Source: Branchiostoma floridae (lineage: Eukaryota > Chordata > Leptocardii > Amphioxiformes > Branchiostomatidae). Taken from it: 64,000 nucleotides of DNA. Below are positions 39,701 to 51,000 of this stretch, piece after piece; position 1 is the stretch's first letter; every line of letters starts with the position of its first letter. The notes under the pieces are model-generated. The model ran no database searches. It worked only from the letters and a program-made list of their open reading frames with translations, and was not told the origin of the DNA. The position numbers were made by a program, and so were the translations under genes. Where the stretch lies: the NCBI RefSeq assembly GCF_000003815.2, contig NC_049979.1, forward strand, positions 17,601,117 to 17,665,116, written 5' to 3'.

Positions 39701-42700
39701 GGGAAGGTGTTGGCAATGCGATAGTTGTGCCCCCTGTATATGCATTAGAACAAGAAACAACAGATTCCCATGATATTCGGTATGCAGGTATCTTAGAACA
39801 AGATGTAAAATCAGATATAAACCATACCAAATTAGGCCTTAATTCAAATACGTAATGAGGCAATCGTTTAACCCCAGTATTTTCCATAATAGGATTGTAA
39901 TAAATAGATTATGTAATCTATGGAAAGTGTAACATTAAAAGATGCCTATTAGGCAAATAAGGGTCTGATTTGCATGATTAATGAGAAAGTTCCATAGGTC
40001 ATCTGAATGTTTAAGGTATCCAAAGTCTTATTCATGTTATTTTTAGCCGGTATGGCACACATATTGGATTTGTGATGATGGCAAGCCTTTCACTGTGCTA
40101 CTACAGGATGGACTCAATCAAGCTGTACATGACGCACAGAAAAGTGCCAGAGGCTCTACAAAGTCGTGTCAAGCGGTGGGCTGGCTACGCCTGGCACAGG
40201 TAAGGCTCAACATTCTGACCTCAGCACGGCAGCAATGTGCCTGCTCGTTGTCTCTGATTTAAGACGTAGCTTTAAACCTTTCAGTTATTTATCAAGGACG
40301 AAGTGACGTCAGAGGATTCTTGTTTGTTTACCTTTTTGTTGTTTGCTTGCTTACTTGTCTTTTCCCTTGTTTCCCCGCCAGTTTGCTTCGTAGTTGCCAT
40401 CGTCTTTATTGACCAGTTGGATTAATTTTGTTCCCTTTCATACCTTTAAATGATAGATACAGGGATTCACGCTGTAATCTTCTTGACACATTATGCCAAT
40501 CAGATAGATCCGACGGAGGTGCTTAATGTATTATGTATCTCTGAACCATGAGTGTAATTCTGCAATGTTGATTTGAGTTAAATTGAAAGATTGAAAGATT
40601 AAGATTGAAAAAGCAGTCTTGGTGCTTCTACTTCTACTTACGTCTTCGAAGCTTCGTGCTGTACATACTGTTTTCAGCTAAATTATCGGACAAACTCAAA
40701 CAAAGACACGGTTTTCTCACACCATCGACACGAGTGGCCAAATCCTTCTCAAGTAGTGGTGAAAGTGTAAAACCTAATCCAACCTTCTATCACTTGCTTT
40801 ATACATCACCCCGCACACGTTAGACTGATCACCGTGTCTCAGCGTAATCGTGTAGACTTCGACAAACCATGACTCTTCCATGTCCATTCATGCAAATCTC
40901 ATGTTGTACCGACACATCTTCCCCTGGCTGCTCTTTCGGTTCCGTACAAATGAACTAAAAGTGATCTTGAGTATCGAGCTTGGTTCAACTGCTATAAGTC
41001 AATATCACACCTCCTGAAAGCTTTGAAAGTCAATTAATCCTGCCATGTTTACACCACAGAACGTAATTGTAGACTTGTTTCACATGTTTGTCAAGTGGCA
41101 CTGTCTCCGATAAACGTGAAAATGGATAGAATACAGAAAGATATTGCCGTCTTTGTGTTTGTGCACAATATAAAAACTAGGGTATTCAATGGGGAATACT
41201 TGTATCGTTGTTCAGGACGCAGACCCTGGATGAGGTGTCTTTACTAGAGATGCTACCGGAGCGGCTTCGGGCTGAGATAGCCATACACGTACACCTGGAG
41301 ACACTTCGGAGGGTAAGGACAGTTCACTTTTATAAGTGGATGGGTGAGAGTTATCAATCAAAGACATTCAACGAAAGCATAAAAGAAAAAGAAGGAGAAT
41401 GTGGGAGAAGTGATGTTTCAGTATAAGCCAGGAAGACCAGAGATATGATCATAATTCTATTCAAGATTGACAAGAGGTGAGATGTTAGCAACGCGAGTAT
41501 CTTCCTGTGTAGGTGACGATATTTGAGGACTGTGAGCAGGGGTTACTGTGTGACCTGGTACTGAAGCTGCGCTCCCAGATCTACTCACCTGGCGACTACA
41601 TCTGTAGGACGGGAGAGACAGGTGGGTGGGACTGGCAGTCTGGCACCTGGTTGTTAACATTAATAAATGGCGACCTTTATTGTACATTTATGTCCCACTG
41701 GGCTAAGCATAGGTAACATGTTAAACAATCATATACATATTTGTGTACATATAAACGTCTAATCTACTCCAGCATATCCGACTTCCTCTCGCTTCTTAGT
41801 AATTGCATAAATGTAGTGACATGTATGATTAGCTACGGTCGGTTTATCGAAGGCTGTAAGGAATATAAATTTCTCTTTACTATTCAAGCATTTGAAGTGG
41901 GGAAATTTACTTACCACATAGTCAAGTAGAATGTTTCAATCACTATCATATAAAGGACAATCTACAGTAAAATGTACTTCGTCTTCTACTTTTTTACTTT
42001 AACTAAGGTGCAAAATTGACAGATTCTTTGTTCTGTGGTTATGTCTTCCGGATCGATTCTGAGTCTAGACTACAAGGTCGACTGGTAGACTTTATAGAGC
42101 CTACAAATGGAAGATGATTGGATAGTAGACATTGCTTTTGGCCAAATACATATATGCCGCGTGCAGATACAAGTGTGTCTGCTTTGATGTTTGTAGTACT
42201 AGCGTCTGGGCAAGGATATGAAAGATAACTGTTCATATGCCGAATGCTATGGTTAAACCGCGACCTAACACGGTTTCCCTCTTCCAACAGGCCGTGAGAT
42301 GTATATCATAAACCATGGCACGGTGCAGGTAAGTGGTCGGCATATCTTCTTGGTCTACAGGACCATATTTTTTATGCTGCCATGTTTTGCTTTTTTTTCA
42401 GTATCTGCAATCCAGCGCACTCCAGGACGAACATTAACGTTATCAATGATACCGACATTTCTGAAGTGTTTAAGAGTCTATCTATGAAGCATTGACCAAG
42501 CACAAGATTCGACCTCCTCCCTTGATTTGGTTCCCGTAAATTGTAGACGATTTTATGAAATTGGTCCTTTAGATCCTTGTGCCAGAGAACACTACCGGGG
42601 AGAGAAAGGTGGTGGCGACCCTGACTAAGGGAAACTCGTTTGGAGAGATCAGCGTCTTGAAACTGGACGGAGGCGGCAACAAGTGAGTACGGGATACATG

Positions 42701-45054
42701 TAGAAGGTGTTAGCGCGGTAAAATAGTTTTTACACAACAATTTCGATTTGGCGTGGTTTTCTCGGAGTTATTATGGCCATCGGATGATGTGATTTTCCTC
42801 GTCTTTTCTACCCAGGCGAACTGCTGACGTCATTTCTGTTGGCTACTCAGAACTGCTCGTGCTTTCTCGGAAAGACCTTTTGTCTGTAAGCATGCCATCT
42901 GCTCACTCCCGATCCGCTGCATCCAAGCACCACATCCACGGGCTAATATGTTTTATTGACTACATATATGGCACAGTGATGTGTGATCGTTGGCGATAAA
43001 ATCGATAACTGTTGCAAAAGCGATGACGTATGTCTTAATAAAAGTCAGAAAGAAAAGGTGCCAATTTCAAAGTAGAAACGAAAATACTCGCAGTGAATAG
43101 ACTGTTCTCTTCCTTTTTAGGCTCTAGTTGAGTACCCAGATGCCAAGAAGCTACTGGAAGCCCAGGCCAAAGAAAGGTAGGGTTGTTCTTTTTTCTTTCT
43201 CCCCTTGTTGCTATGTATTTAAAAAAAATATGTATGTGAAGGGCTACGGATATATGATGTTGTTACATAATGATACTGGAGTACATTTTCAGATAATCGC
43301 ACCGATGATTTCCATCAAGTGTAATTCGGTGTAAACCGAGGTTTGAATGCTGTTTGCATTGTCTCTGTGCATTGTGTTGTAACTGTAGTATTAAAATGGG
43401 GTTCTTTTCTTTGTTATTAGTTGGAAACTAACACTTGTTACTGCTCTCATTTCAGACTGGGACAAAATAAAGAAGCAAGGTACGCCTATTGTATACTGGA
43501 CCAGCCCTGCTATGGACAAAATATCTATTTACTCCTGTGATATTTCTAGCTTAGATTTGTTGGACTGGTCCGAGATGCATTTACTTACTAGTAAAATAAT
43601 TTGGATTAAACATTATTCAGATTCAGTGGTCACACCTGAGATATAGCAGATTGTCAGATATACAGAGAAGTTCTCCACAGAATGATGACGCGGATATTCT
43701 TAGAAGCACATTACATCTGCCGCTTGGTGACTCTAGAGTTGAATGATTTAACCTGACGCATGTTGGTGCAGAGGCGCGACCGATGCAGACGGATTCGAGG
43801 CATCCCAGAGTATGAATAGGAAAGCCTTCAGAGGCGGGAGCACTAGTGGGGTCAGTCCGGGGAAGGAGCTGGCCGAGCTGAGAAATATCATAGAGGAACT
43901 CCGAACCTTTGACAGTCAGGTATGTTAGTACCACAGGTCTAGCTGAATCTAGTACATGTTAAGTTTTAGTTAAGTTTTTTACTTTTCTTTGGGAAGCTGA
44001 ATGTGGTAACTTTTACTGAAGGGCACATATAACTATGATGGTGAACATAACATATTGAAAGTTTCATCATTTTGTTTTCTGTGTCATCATCATTTCTTTT
44101 CGTTTTTGACTTACACGCAGGTTACACGAGAAAGGGTTCGAGGTCTGTCAGAAAAGGTAACAGTAGTGTTGCAGCGTGACAGTAACTTTTGTTGCCATTC
44201 TTTCCTTTCTTCCGTTCACCACTCGGCCCCAACCTCTATTCCTTTGGGACTCTCTCTCTCTCTTTATGGCATTTCAAAAATAGTCATATAGATAAGATTG
44301 TAGTATTTTGTGTAACCTAATTATTTCTATTATTATTATCATAGTGTTTTTTTTATTTGCACTAAAATCAATTTAAGACATCTTGATCAATTCCATTTGG
44401 GTCATTTTCATATGCCTCTAGCCCTTCGTTGGTTTGTGTTCCTCCTTCAGTACATATTCATTCGGTAACGTTGATCGTAGGATCAATAATCCGGTAACAT
44501 TACTTCTAAATGAGCACTTTTCTTCGCTCAGACGAAGTATTTTTGTCTAGTGTGACGATCTACAGCGGCAGCTGAGCAGACGGCAGACAGAGCTGACCCG
44601 GGCCTTACGGCGAGTGTCTGTCCTGGAACGTCTTCTGGACTCTGCTGGCTTACTTTCATCCATGCCTCAACTTAATGGGGAGCTCACGACCCCAGTGCAG
44701 AGTGACGCTTCCGACACCGAGCAGTACAACCCTGCATTGGCCGTCCCTTCCCCGCATACACACCTACTGAGGAGACGGAGAAGCAGCGCGTCGTCCCCGG
44801 GGAGTCCGCGGCGGAGGAGACGGTCCCGGCGAAGGAGGAGGGTAGAGGTGCCCGCTATCTGCGTCAACGGGGTGGAGAAGCAGAGCCCGGTTTCTGTGAA
44901 TGTGGAGATGCCGAGTTCGGAGACCTCGGAAGGCTGCTATGTTTCTGAGACTAATGAGGCGGGGAGGTTACACGTAGACTCCACCGCGGCAGAAATTTCA
45001 GGAAGTACCACGGATTGTAACACTACCGAGGGAAGCGACTTCGATGGGCGATAA
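33772..45054 (+). CDS. Cyclic nucleotide-gated cation channel subunit, copy 1 (beta-like pore)
   Basis: Coding exons: 33,772-33,785; 33,981-34,173; 35,402-35,479; 35,868-35,945; 36,711-36,818; 36,953-37,058; 37,428-37,463; 37,651-37,729; 37,957-38,056; 38,643-38,707; 38,950-39,028; 39,407-39,525; 40,107-40,199; 41,216-41,312; 41,513-41,621; 42,291-42,328; 42,573-42,682; 42,816-42,885; 43,121-43,176; 43,456-43,479; 43,772-43,919; 44,121-44,156; 44,551-45,054. All introns are GT-AG and the frame closes to 779 residues. Order: acidic cytoplasmic N-terminus (1-95), S1 (96-121), S2 (122-157), S3 (158-192), arginine-bearing S4 (205-230), S5 (231-264), pore (286-312), S6 (313-351), C-linker (352-415), cyclic-nucleotide-binding domain (416-545), coiled coil (about 585-650) and a tail with an [11 protein letters not shown] run. 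The channel would conduct cations across the plasma membrane when cGMP or cAMP binds. The filter reads TIGGASNP, with Gly304 where CNGA subunits have Glu. Arg502 and Thr503 of the binding pocket are kept. Asn547 replaces the C-helix Asp of CNGA1. Longer 5' exons are possible. Confidence 0.94.
34215..34420 (+). repeat. Interspersed repeat copy in CNG copy 1 intron
   Basis: A GTGTGTGT-rich segment is followed by CATAACTCAAGAACC, then GGATGGATTACTATGATATTTGGTATG with interruptions. The same order is seen near 22,470-22,640 and 39,620-39,800, and inverted at 57,440-57,597. No dyad core follows in this copy. Confidence 0.55.
39620..40010 (+). repeat. Interspersed repeat with two octamer-dyad cores in CNG copy 1 intron
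   Basis: TGTGTTTCCGTATATTTGTG and two GATATT(T/C)GG(A/T)ATGC blocks are followed by a degenerate core at 39,825-39,849 and a good one at 39,951-39,975. Both cores have 9-base spacers. This copy links the GATATTTGG head and the octamer core in one element. Confidence 0.6.
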
Positions 45055-48022
45055 AGACATAACCTCTCGTGTAATCTTAATTTGTCCATTTTTCTGGACT
45101 AAACAATAGATTGAAGATTAATATATGACAAGTGGGAGATATGTTGCTGAGAGGAATGCATGTCCAAGATATATTTGTACAAATATTTGTCCGCAGCTAC
45201 TAAGTTACTATCTAATCATGTGGTCTTGTTCAGTTCGTACCAAAGAATCCTGTGGTCTCCTCTGGGCACTAGCTACAAAACATCATTCAACCTTGTGACG
45301 CTTGTAATTCTAGTGAGCTATTGTACTATCTACCTGCCGTTGTCTTTGGATGCTAAGAGATCAATTAGTGGATTCTTCAAGGAGGAAAGATTATCATGAT
45401 TGGGCCAGATGTCGGTTTTGATACAGGGTAGTCCGTAAAAGGTTATGCTCCCTTCTGCCAATAACTGGTATCAAAACAGAGGAATATGTATCATGATTTC
45501 CTGGTATTTTTTATTAAAAAAAGTCACGTGATTTGCTTTCGTCGTCATAAATTAGTGATGTCTAAACCGTGTATACACGCATGGCATTTACTTAAATATA
45601 CGACAACGAGGTTTCCGTACCCCTATTCACTTCTCGGTACATGTTACATTCATATCTTATCTGTCATTCTTCTCCAGGGTTGCCTAGCTCAGTGATCGAC
45701 AGTTTTGTAGTGGGGCCCTGCGTAAATGTATATACGTATATAGAACTCTGACCTTTTATGGTTGAATGGGCACTGATGTGTGTGAACAATGTGACCAATT
45801 ACGTATGACGTAAGTACAGATGACGGAGGGAAGGAGGGCTTGGTGGTGACGATTGCGGTGATACCATTCCCTGTTAACCGCAATAAAGTAAAAAAAATTA
45901 AATTTAACCATTATATTTGGTGCAAAATAGGCACACCAGCAAAGACATAAAGCCGGACAAGATCTGCATGGTAAAGATAAGTCGTAGCATTTCCAATGCT
46001 ATTAAGGCAGCTTAATTTGATCCTGATTCCGACTGGAGACCACGCAGGCCGCAGGTGCATTGATAGGCCTGAGATTTACCACCGTAACGCCCACAGGCTT
46101 TATTAAAAGTTAAACGCAGTAGAAATTAGATTATCAACTGTTTGTACGTCGTGCTGAGGTCATAATCCTCCTCTTGGTAACAGGAGAATTGTTTATAGTC
46201 GGCTGGTTGTCATGAAGCGTTACGTTTGGCTAAAAACAGGCCCCATGAAACGCAAGACAATGCTTTATTGTAATCATTTGCTACGTAATCAAGTAGAGTG
46301 CATCATAAATGATATCTCTATGTCATTGCTAATTTAGAAACACTGGGTATTGAAAAAAAGCATGCCATGTAATCACCCATTCAGCACCAAGGACATGTAC
46401 TGTCAAAACAAACGTGTTATGTCGAATGGAGGAAGTTTAAAAACTTCCCATTCTGAAACTCCCGGGATGAGCCATCTAACCTTCGTCAGGAGGCGCATGA
46501 TACATCACAGACCCAACACGTAATCGATATGAAATTTCACCGTGCGCGTATGTTATGTCCCGGATGGGACTTTCGGGTCAGGTCGAGAATTTTTCATTAT
46601 ATACGTGAGTCATTATCAATTCTTTCTTGCCAGTAGTATACGAAACAAAACGCTAAGTTTGAATAAAGAACACGGTTAGAGAAAGTGTACAATTTGGTGT
46701 TGTTGTTTTTTTAATCCAACGGCGAATTCAAGAAACATCAAATCAACTTTATACAAGTCGGTGTACAGGTGTTGGGATTTTCTGCTAAGCTGACAACTCA
46801 CAACTCGTCTTTGGACGGAAACAGGTTTTAGTTCTTTCCTTTGATGTCTGAGAAACACTCAAGAACAAACCACGCATAGCACCATGCCGGGATGTGCGTA
46901 CATGTATGTCATAAGTGCAGTTCAGTCCTGACAGCAGAAACAAACACCTACAGCTGACGGCATCTACCGTCGTCACTGTAAGATGTGTAGCGTGTAAGGC
47001 ACCACATACATGTATTCACGTGAGCGTCAAACAAATGAGAACCATTTGTCAACACACGTCAATGGCATCCTGGGACTCGTGCCTCCCAACCTCCTGACGT
47101 ACAAGTTACTTTATTGTACAAACAGAAAACAGGCTGTCAACCGTTGGTATGGCTAACAAAACTGCTATTCCTACTGATGCTTGCATCAAGTCGTACCAAG
47201 TCTGCTGTCAAAAATATTGACTGAACGTTTAGCTTTGTGTAGTCAATGTATAGAGTCGTTAATTGGCCACATGTTATCATGTTGCCTCCTTACCGATGTA
47301 AATGGCATGAACGTCGTCAGTGCGACCATTCCCATTGTTTACGAAAAGACTATTGCAGCCGACAGTGAATGCCTCGCTGATGAGTAACCTCAAGAATTGC
47401 AAACCTCTGATGTATCTATGGAAACATGCTTTTCATTAGACACACTGTTATTCAGATCATGTGAGTGTTGAGAATTGCCTACATTGATGAACGGATTACT
47501 CCTGGAGATAAGAAGAAAACAGTACCCGTCGTCAGATTAAAGGAAAACACATTGCCGGTCAACCAGGAGAAGTGCTAAGGCTGACTGGTAACTCCTCCAA
47601 ACAGGTATGTCATAGCTGTCGGCGTCCACAGACATACGTAATAGAATAAATCCACAGGTGGTGTGGAGCAGAAGTCCAATAAATCCATGTGTTTAGCGCC
47701 AAAGCCATCGTTTCGTGGTGGGTCGTCGAACATCGTGCAGATCTATGCGTTGTGTTTCGAGAGGCAGTACTGAGTGGTTAACGGCTAGCTGTCATTCTGA
47801 CTTAGAGCCAGATAGAAGTCATCCTCTCTTCATCGTAGTGTAAGAGCTGATTGGATGTGTCTACCAGCTAATCCAATTCGTCATTTAAACTAACTGGGTT
47901 GAATAGGATAATTGAACGTAGGTTGTACCCATCTGCTCATTCAACAGTGTGCCGAAGAAAGTCGGACATTCTGCTGTCGTCATTTGTTGCCCTGGCTTGT
48001 TGGAGATGACGGACATGGAACG
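45055..48022. other. Intergenic DNA between the two CNG genes
   Basis: It includes the copy 1 3' region with a polyadenylation signal AATAAA at 45,882-45,887, 828 bases past the stop. A perfect 10-base inverted repeat (GTTTTGATAC at 45,415-45,424 and GTATCAAAAC at 45,468-45,477) lies inside the presumed 3' UTR. A good donor (CAAACAG then GTATGT) at 47,604 suggests a 5' untranslated exon of copy 2 ending there. No other gene is supportable. Confidence 0.5.
45882..45887 (+). terminator. Candidate polyadenylation signal of CNG copy 1
   Basis: First clear AATAAA downstream of the copy 1 stop at 45,054. It is followed by an A-rich run (genomic), so a cleavage site cannot be placed exactly. A second AATAAA occurs near 46,661. 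Confidence 0.45.
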
Positions 48023-48026
48023 ATGA
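48006..48026 (+). promoter_or_regulatory. Short upstream reading frame overlapping the CNG copy 2 start
   Basis: A six-codon frame (ATG ACG GAC ATG GAA CGA TGA) ends in the sequence ATGA, so its stop overlaps the main start codon at 48,023. Such an arrangement can lower initiation or allow re-initiation at the main start. It applies only if this exon is transcribed from further upstream, which the 47,604 donor suggests. Confidence 0.4.
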
Positions 48027-51000
48027 ATACATACAGGTAGGTCATTAGTATATTCTCCTGTCTTACCTCAAAAGCGATAGATGGTCGAGGTACAATTTCC
48101 TAAGGACATTTAAAGGTAGTACAGGCAAATTTCCAAGCGATGACCCTTCTACACTGTGCATAAAGTGTATGCCAGATATCAAATCAATTATCTATCATGT
48201 GAATTTTATGTACACAGCTTTGTAGTTTGTGTACATTTATTGGGGAGGAAGGAGAGACAGACAGGAAGTGAGACAGAATAAATAGGACGAATAAATAAAA
48301 GTGGCCCAGTTTGACACAGCATGTGAAGTGCTGGGGGTGTATTGCTGTTGCTGTTGCTGTTGTAGTGCTGAGCCGGACGATCCGTTCTTGATGAGAAGGG
48401 TGAGTCTGCGGCTGGACGCACTGCGGGAGGAGGGGGGCACGGACTCAGACACAAGCGGGGACAGTGACGGAGAGGTGGGCACCAAGTGTTCATGTCTACT
48501 ACTGGACCTTTGTGTTATTCATTGTGAAAATGTGCTGCTAGTACCCCATAAATTGTTTAAAAACGACATTGATATAAAAGATTCCATGATAGAGATAATA
48601 TTTCGGATACGGTTCGATTTGCTTCCCCCAGAAGAGAGTTCCTCGCCTTACATCCCCACGGTATATCGCATTACTATCTAAACTCATGATGTTAGTGCTG
48701 AACAGTCCCTGATGTATATGCAGATATCAGTATAAAGCTCTTAAATATCGTTGATAACACAATTTTATATCTTAACGACTCATTCAAAATTTCCGTGTAT
48801 TTGGTTATATGTCTACAGGATAATGACTTAGACGGAGTCCTGGATCCAGAGGGAGAAAGTGTCTACATTTGGATGGTACAATCAGGGTGTTTTCTGTATC
48901 GTAAAAGCAAAACGATCGCATGCGGACTATCTATATTTGGAACATATACTAGTATGTCGTTAATGTTAATGCGTATGTTCGTTTCTATACGTCATATATG
49001 GTTGATAACATCGCTTGCAGCTGGCGCGCAGGGAAACGCCAACGTAAGTAGATTGTGATATGATCTGATTTGACACCTCATTTTAAACACCACAATCTTC
49101 TTACATGCCACAGACCATAACCGCGCGAATATGATGGATCAAATCCCACATTTTGCATCCTCTTATCCTAGGATCCACAGTAATACCATGTTTGTTCTAG
49201 GGGGTTGTCTCCTGTTGTGTCTTGTATAACACCTGGGTCATCATCCTGAGAACGTCTTTTCAGCAGATGAGATCTGAGGTGAGATGTCAGTCTACTGTGA
49301 TAGGGTTTTCGGTACGATATTGAATCTCTTATTACCTTCGCCAGGAAGGTTCTGCATTTTTAACATTTGTAACCTCATGCATTTTAGTTTTACATTGTTA
49401 TGATATTATTGGATCACTTCAACCTAAATCGTCCATAAAAGAGATAGAAACCTTACCTACCCATTTTTTAGATCGAAATTGGAAACACACCATTAAAACA
49501 TTGCTTGGTTTACAAAATACGGAAACATTTATGAGTTATGTCTAAATGCCTCCCCTATCAGAGTTATTTGTCATCCTACTTTGACGTGCTGGACGTGGTG
49601 GTGGACTTGGTGTACCTGGCCGACATCGCTGTACATTTCCGCACCGGGTACCTGGACGACGGAATCTTGGTTGGAATCATCGTCATTACCCTACTGAGAA
49701 TGTCTTTCGCTCCACCGTATCCATTTATGGCGTTACGAATGAACAATTGAACAAAGCAGCAAACGGAATTAAGATATATCTCTATAATTTTTTCTTATTA
49801 CTCATCTTATTAGTATCATTCGTCTTGCACGTTCAAAATCAAAATGTAGTGTTGAATATTGCCCTCCAGGTGACAGACCTGGCCAGCTTGAGCCGTCACT
49901 ACCGCAGCCAAGGGGAGTTTCGACGGGACATAGTCTCCATGCTTCCCGTCAAGCTGCTCACCTTACTCTTACCAGGTATGGTTCTGGTTAGGCAGGGGGT
50001 GTACAAGCATTCAAATATTTGTAGAACTAAAACATTGGTCCTTTGTTGTTTGTTTTTATATGTATGCCACTCCTAATACAAAACAGTAGTTAAATGTTTT
50101 CTATGGGAATGATCAATTTGCATATAGTGATATCCCGTCACTTTGGGACAACTTTGCTGTTGTTACACAGTTGGTGAAGGTACCTTCCCCATTCTGAGGC
50201 TACCTCGTCTGTTGAAGTGGGGGACAGTTCTGGACTTCTTCCAGCTTACAGACAGGTACCTATACATCATGATGTTACACCATGTAAGATCCTACACCCT
50301 AGTAAGGAATACAAGCCACCTTATCATACTCTATATACAGTTATTGTCACTATATACATATTCTCTAAGTAAAGGCTTCACTGGGGAGGGACGTGGTAGT
50401 GGCCACGACTTTTGAGTTTGCACCCCTCCAGACTCAAACATCACTACCACCACACTGACAGTGTGTTATGTCTTGGCCTCATCCGCTTCCTGTCATTTCT
50501 AGCCGCACCAGCCGGCCCAACATCGTGAGGGCCATGGTGCTGATCCTGTACCTGGCATCGTTCATCCACTGGATCGCCTGTTTGTACTACATGCTGTCGG
50601 AGGTATTTGACTTTTGCTACATTACAACGTAACTATATATGTCAAACGAGGCTATTATCACAATGACTGATAGGAATAGTAGGGAGTGCTTTTCTGTTGG
50701 CTTTTGATATCTATTTCCATTTTTTTATAATGACAACATGTATATCTTGGCTCGTCTTATTTAGGTGGTTGTATTATACTACATTGTACAAAATTCGTAT
50801 CATTTTGTAGTTACCTTCATGTAGGAAGAATATTTAATAGTCAACATACCAGCCGAACCGACTCTTTGTGTTCTGCTCTTTGTGTTTGAAGTACGAAGGC
50901 CTGGGCACAAACGAGTGGGTGTATCCTGGAGACGAAGAGGAGCAGCCTTTCATCAGGTGCTTAGCTCTCTGTCTCATTCTCAGAAAACATCAGCAGAAAT

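Noticed and set aside
48632-48660. Mini exon in CNG copy 2 intron ([10 protein letters not shown] region) between CCCCCAG and GTATAT
   Set aside because: Using the CAG acceptor breaks the reading phase. An in-frame version needs a poor GAG acceptor, and copy 1 has no counterpart.
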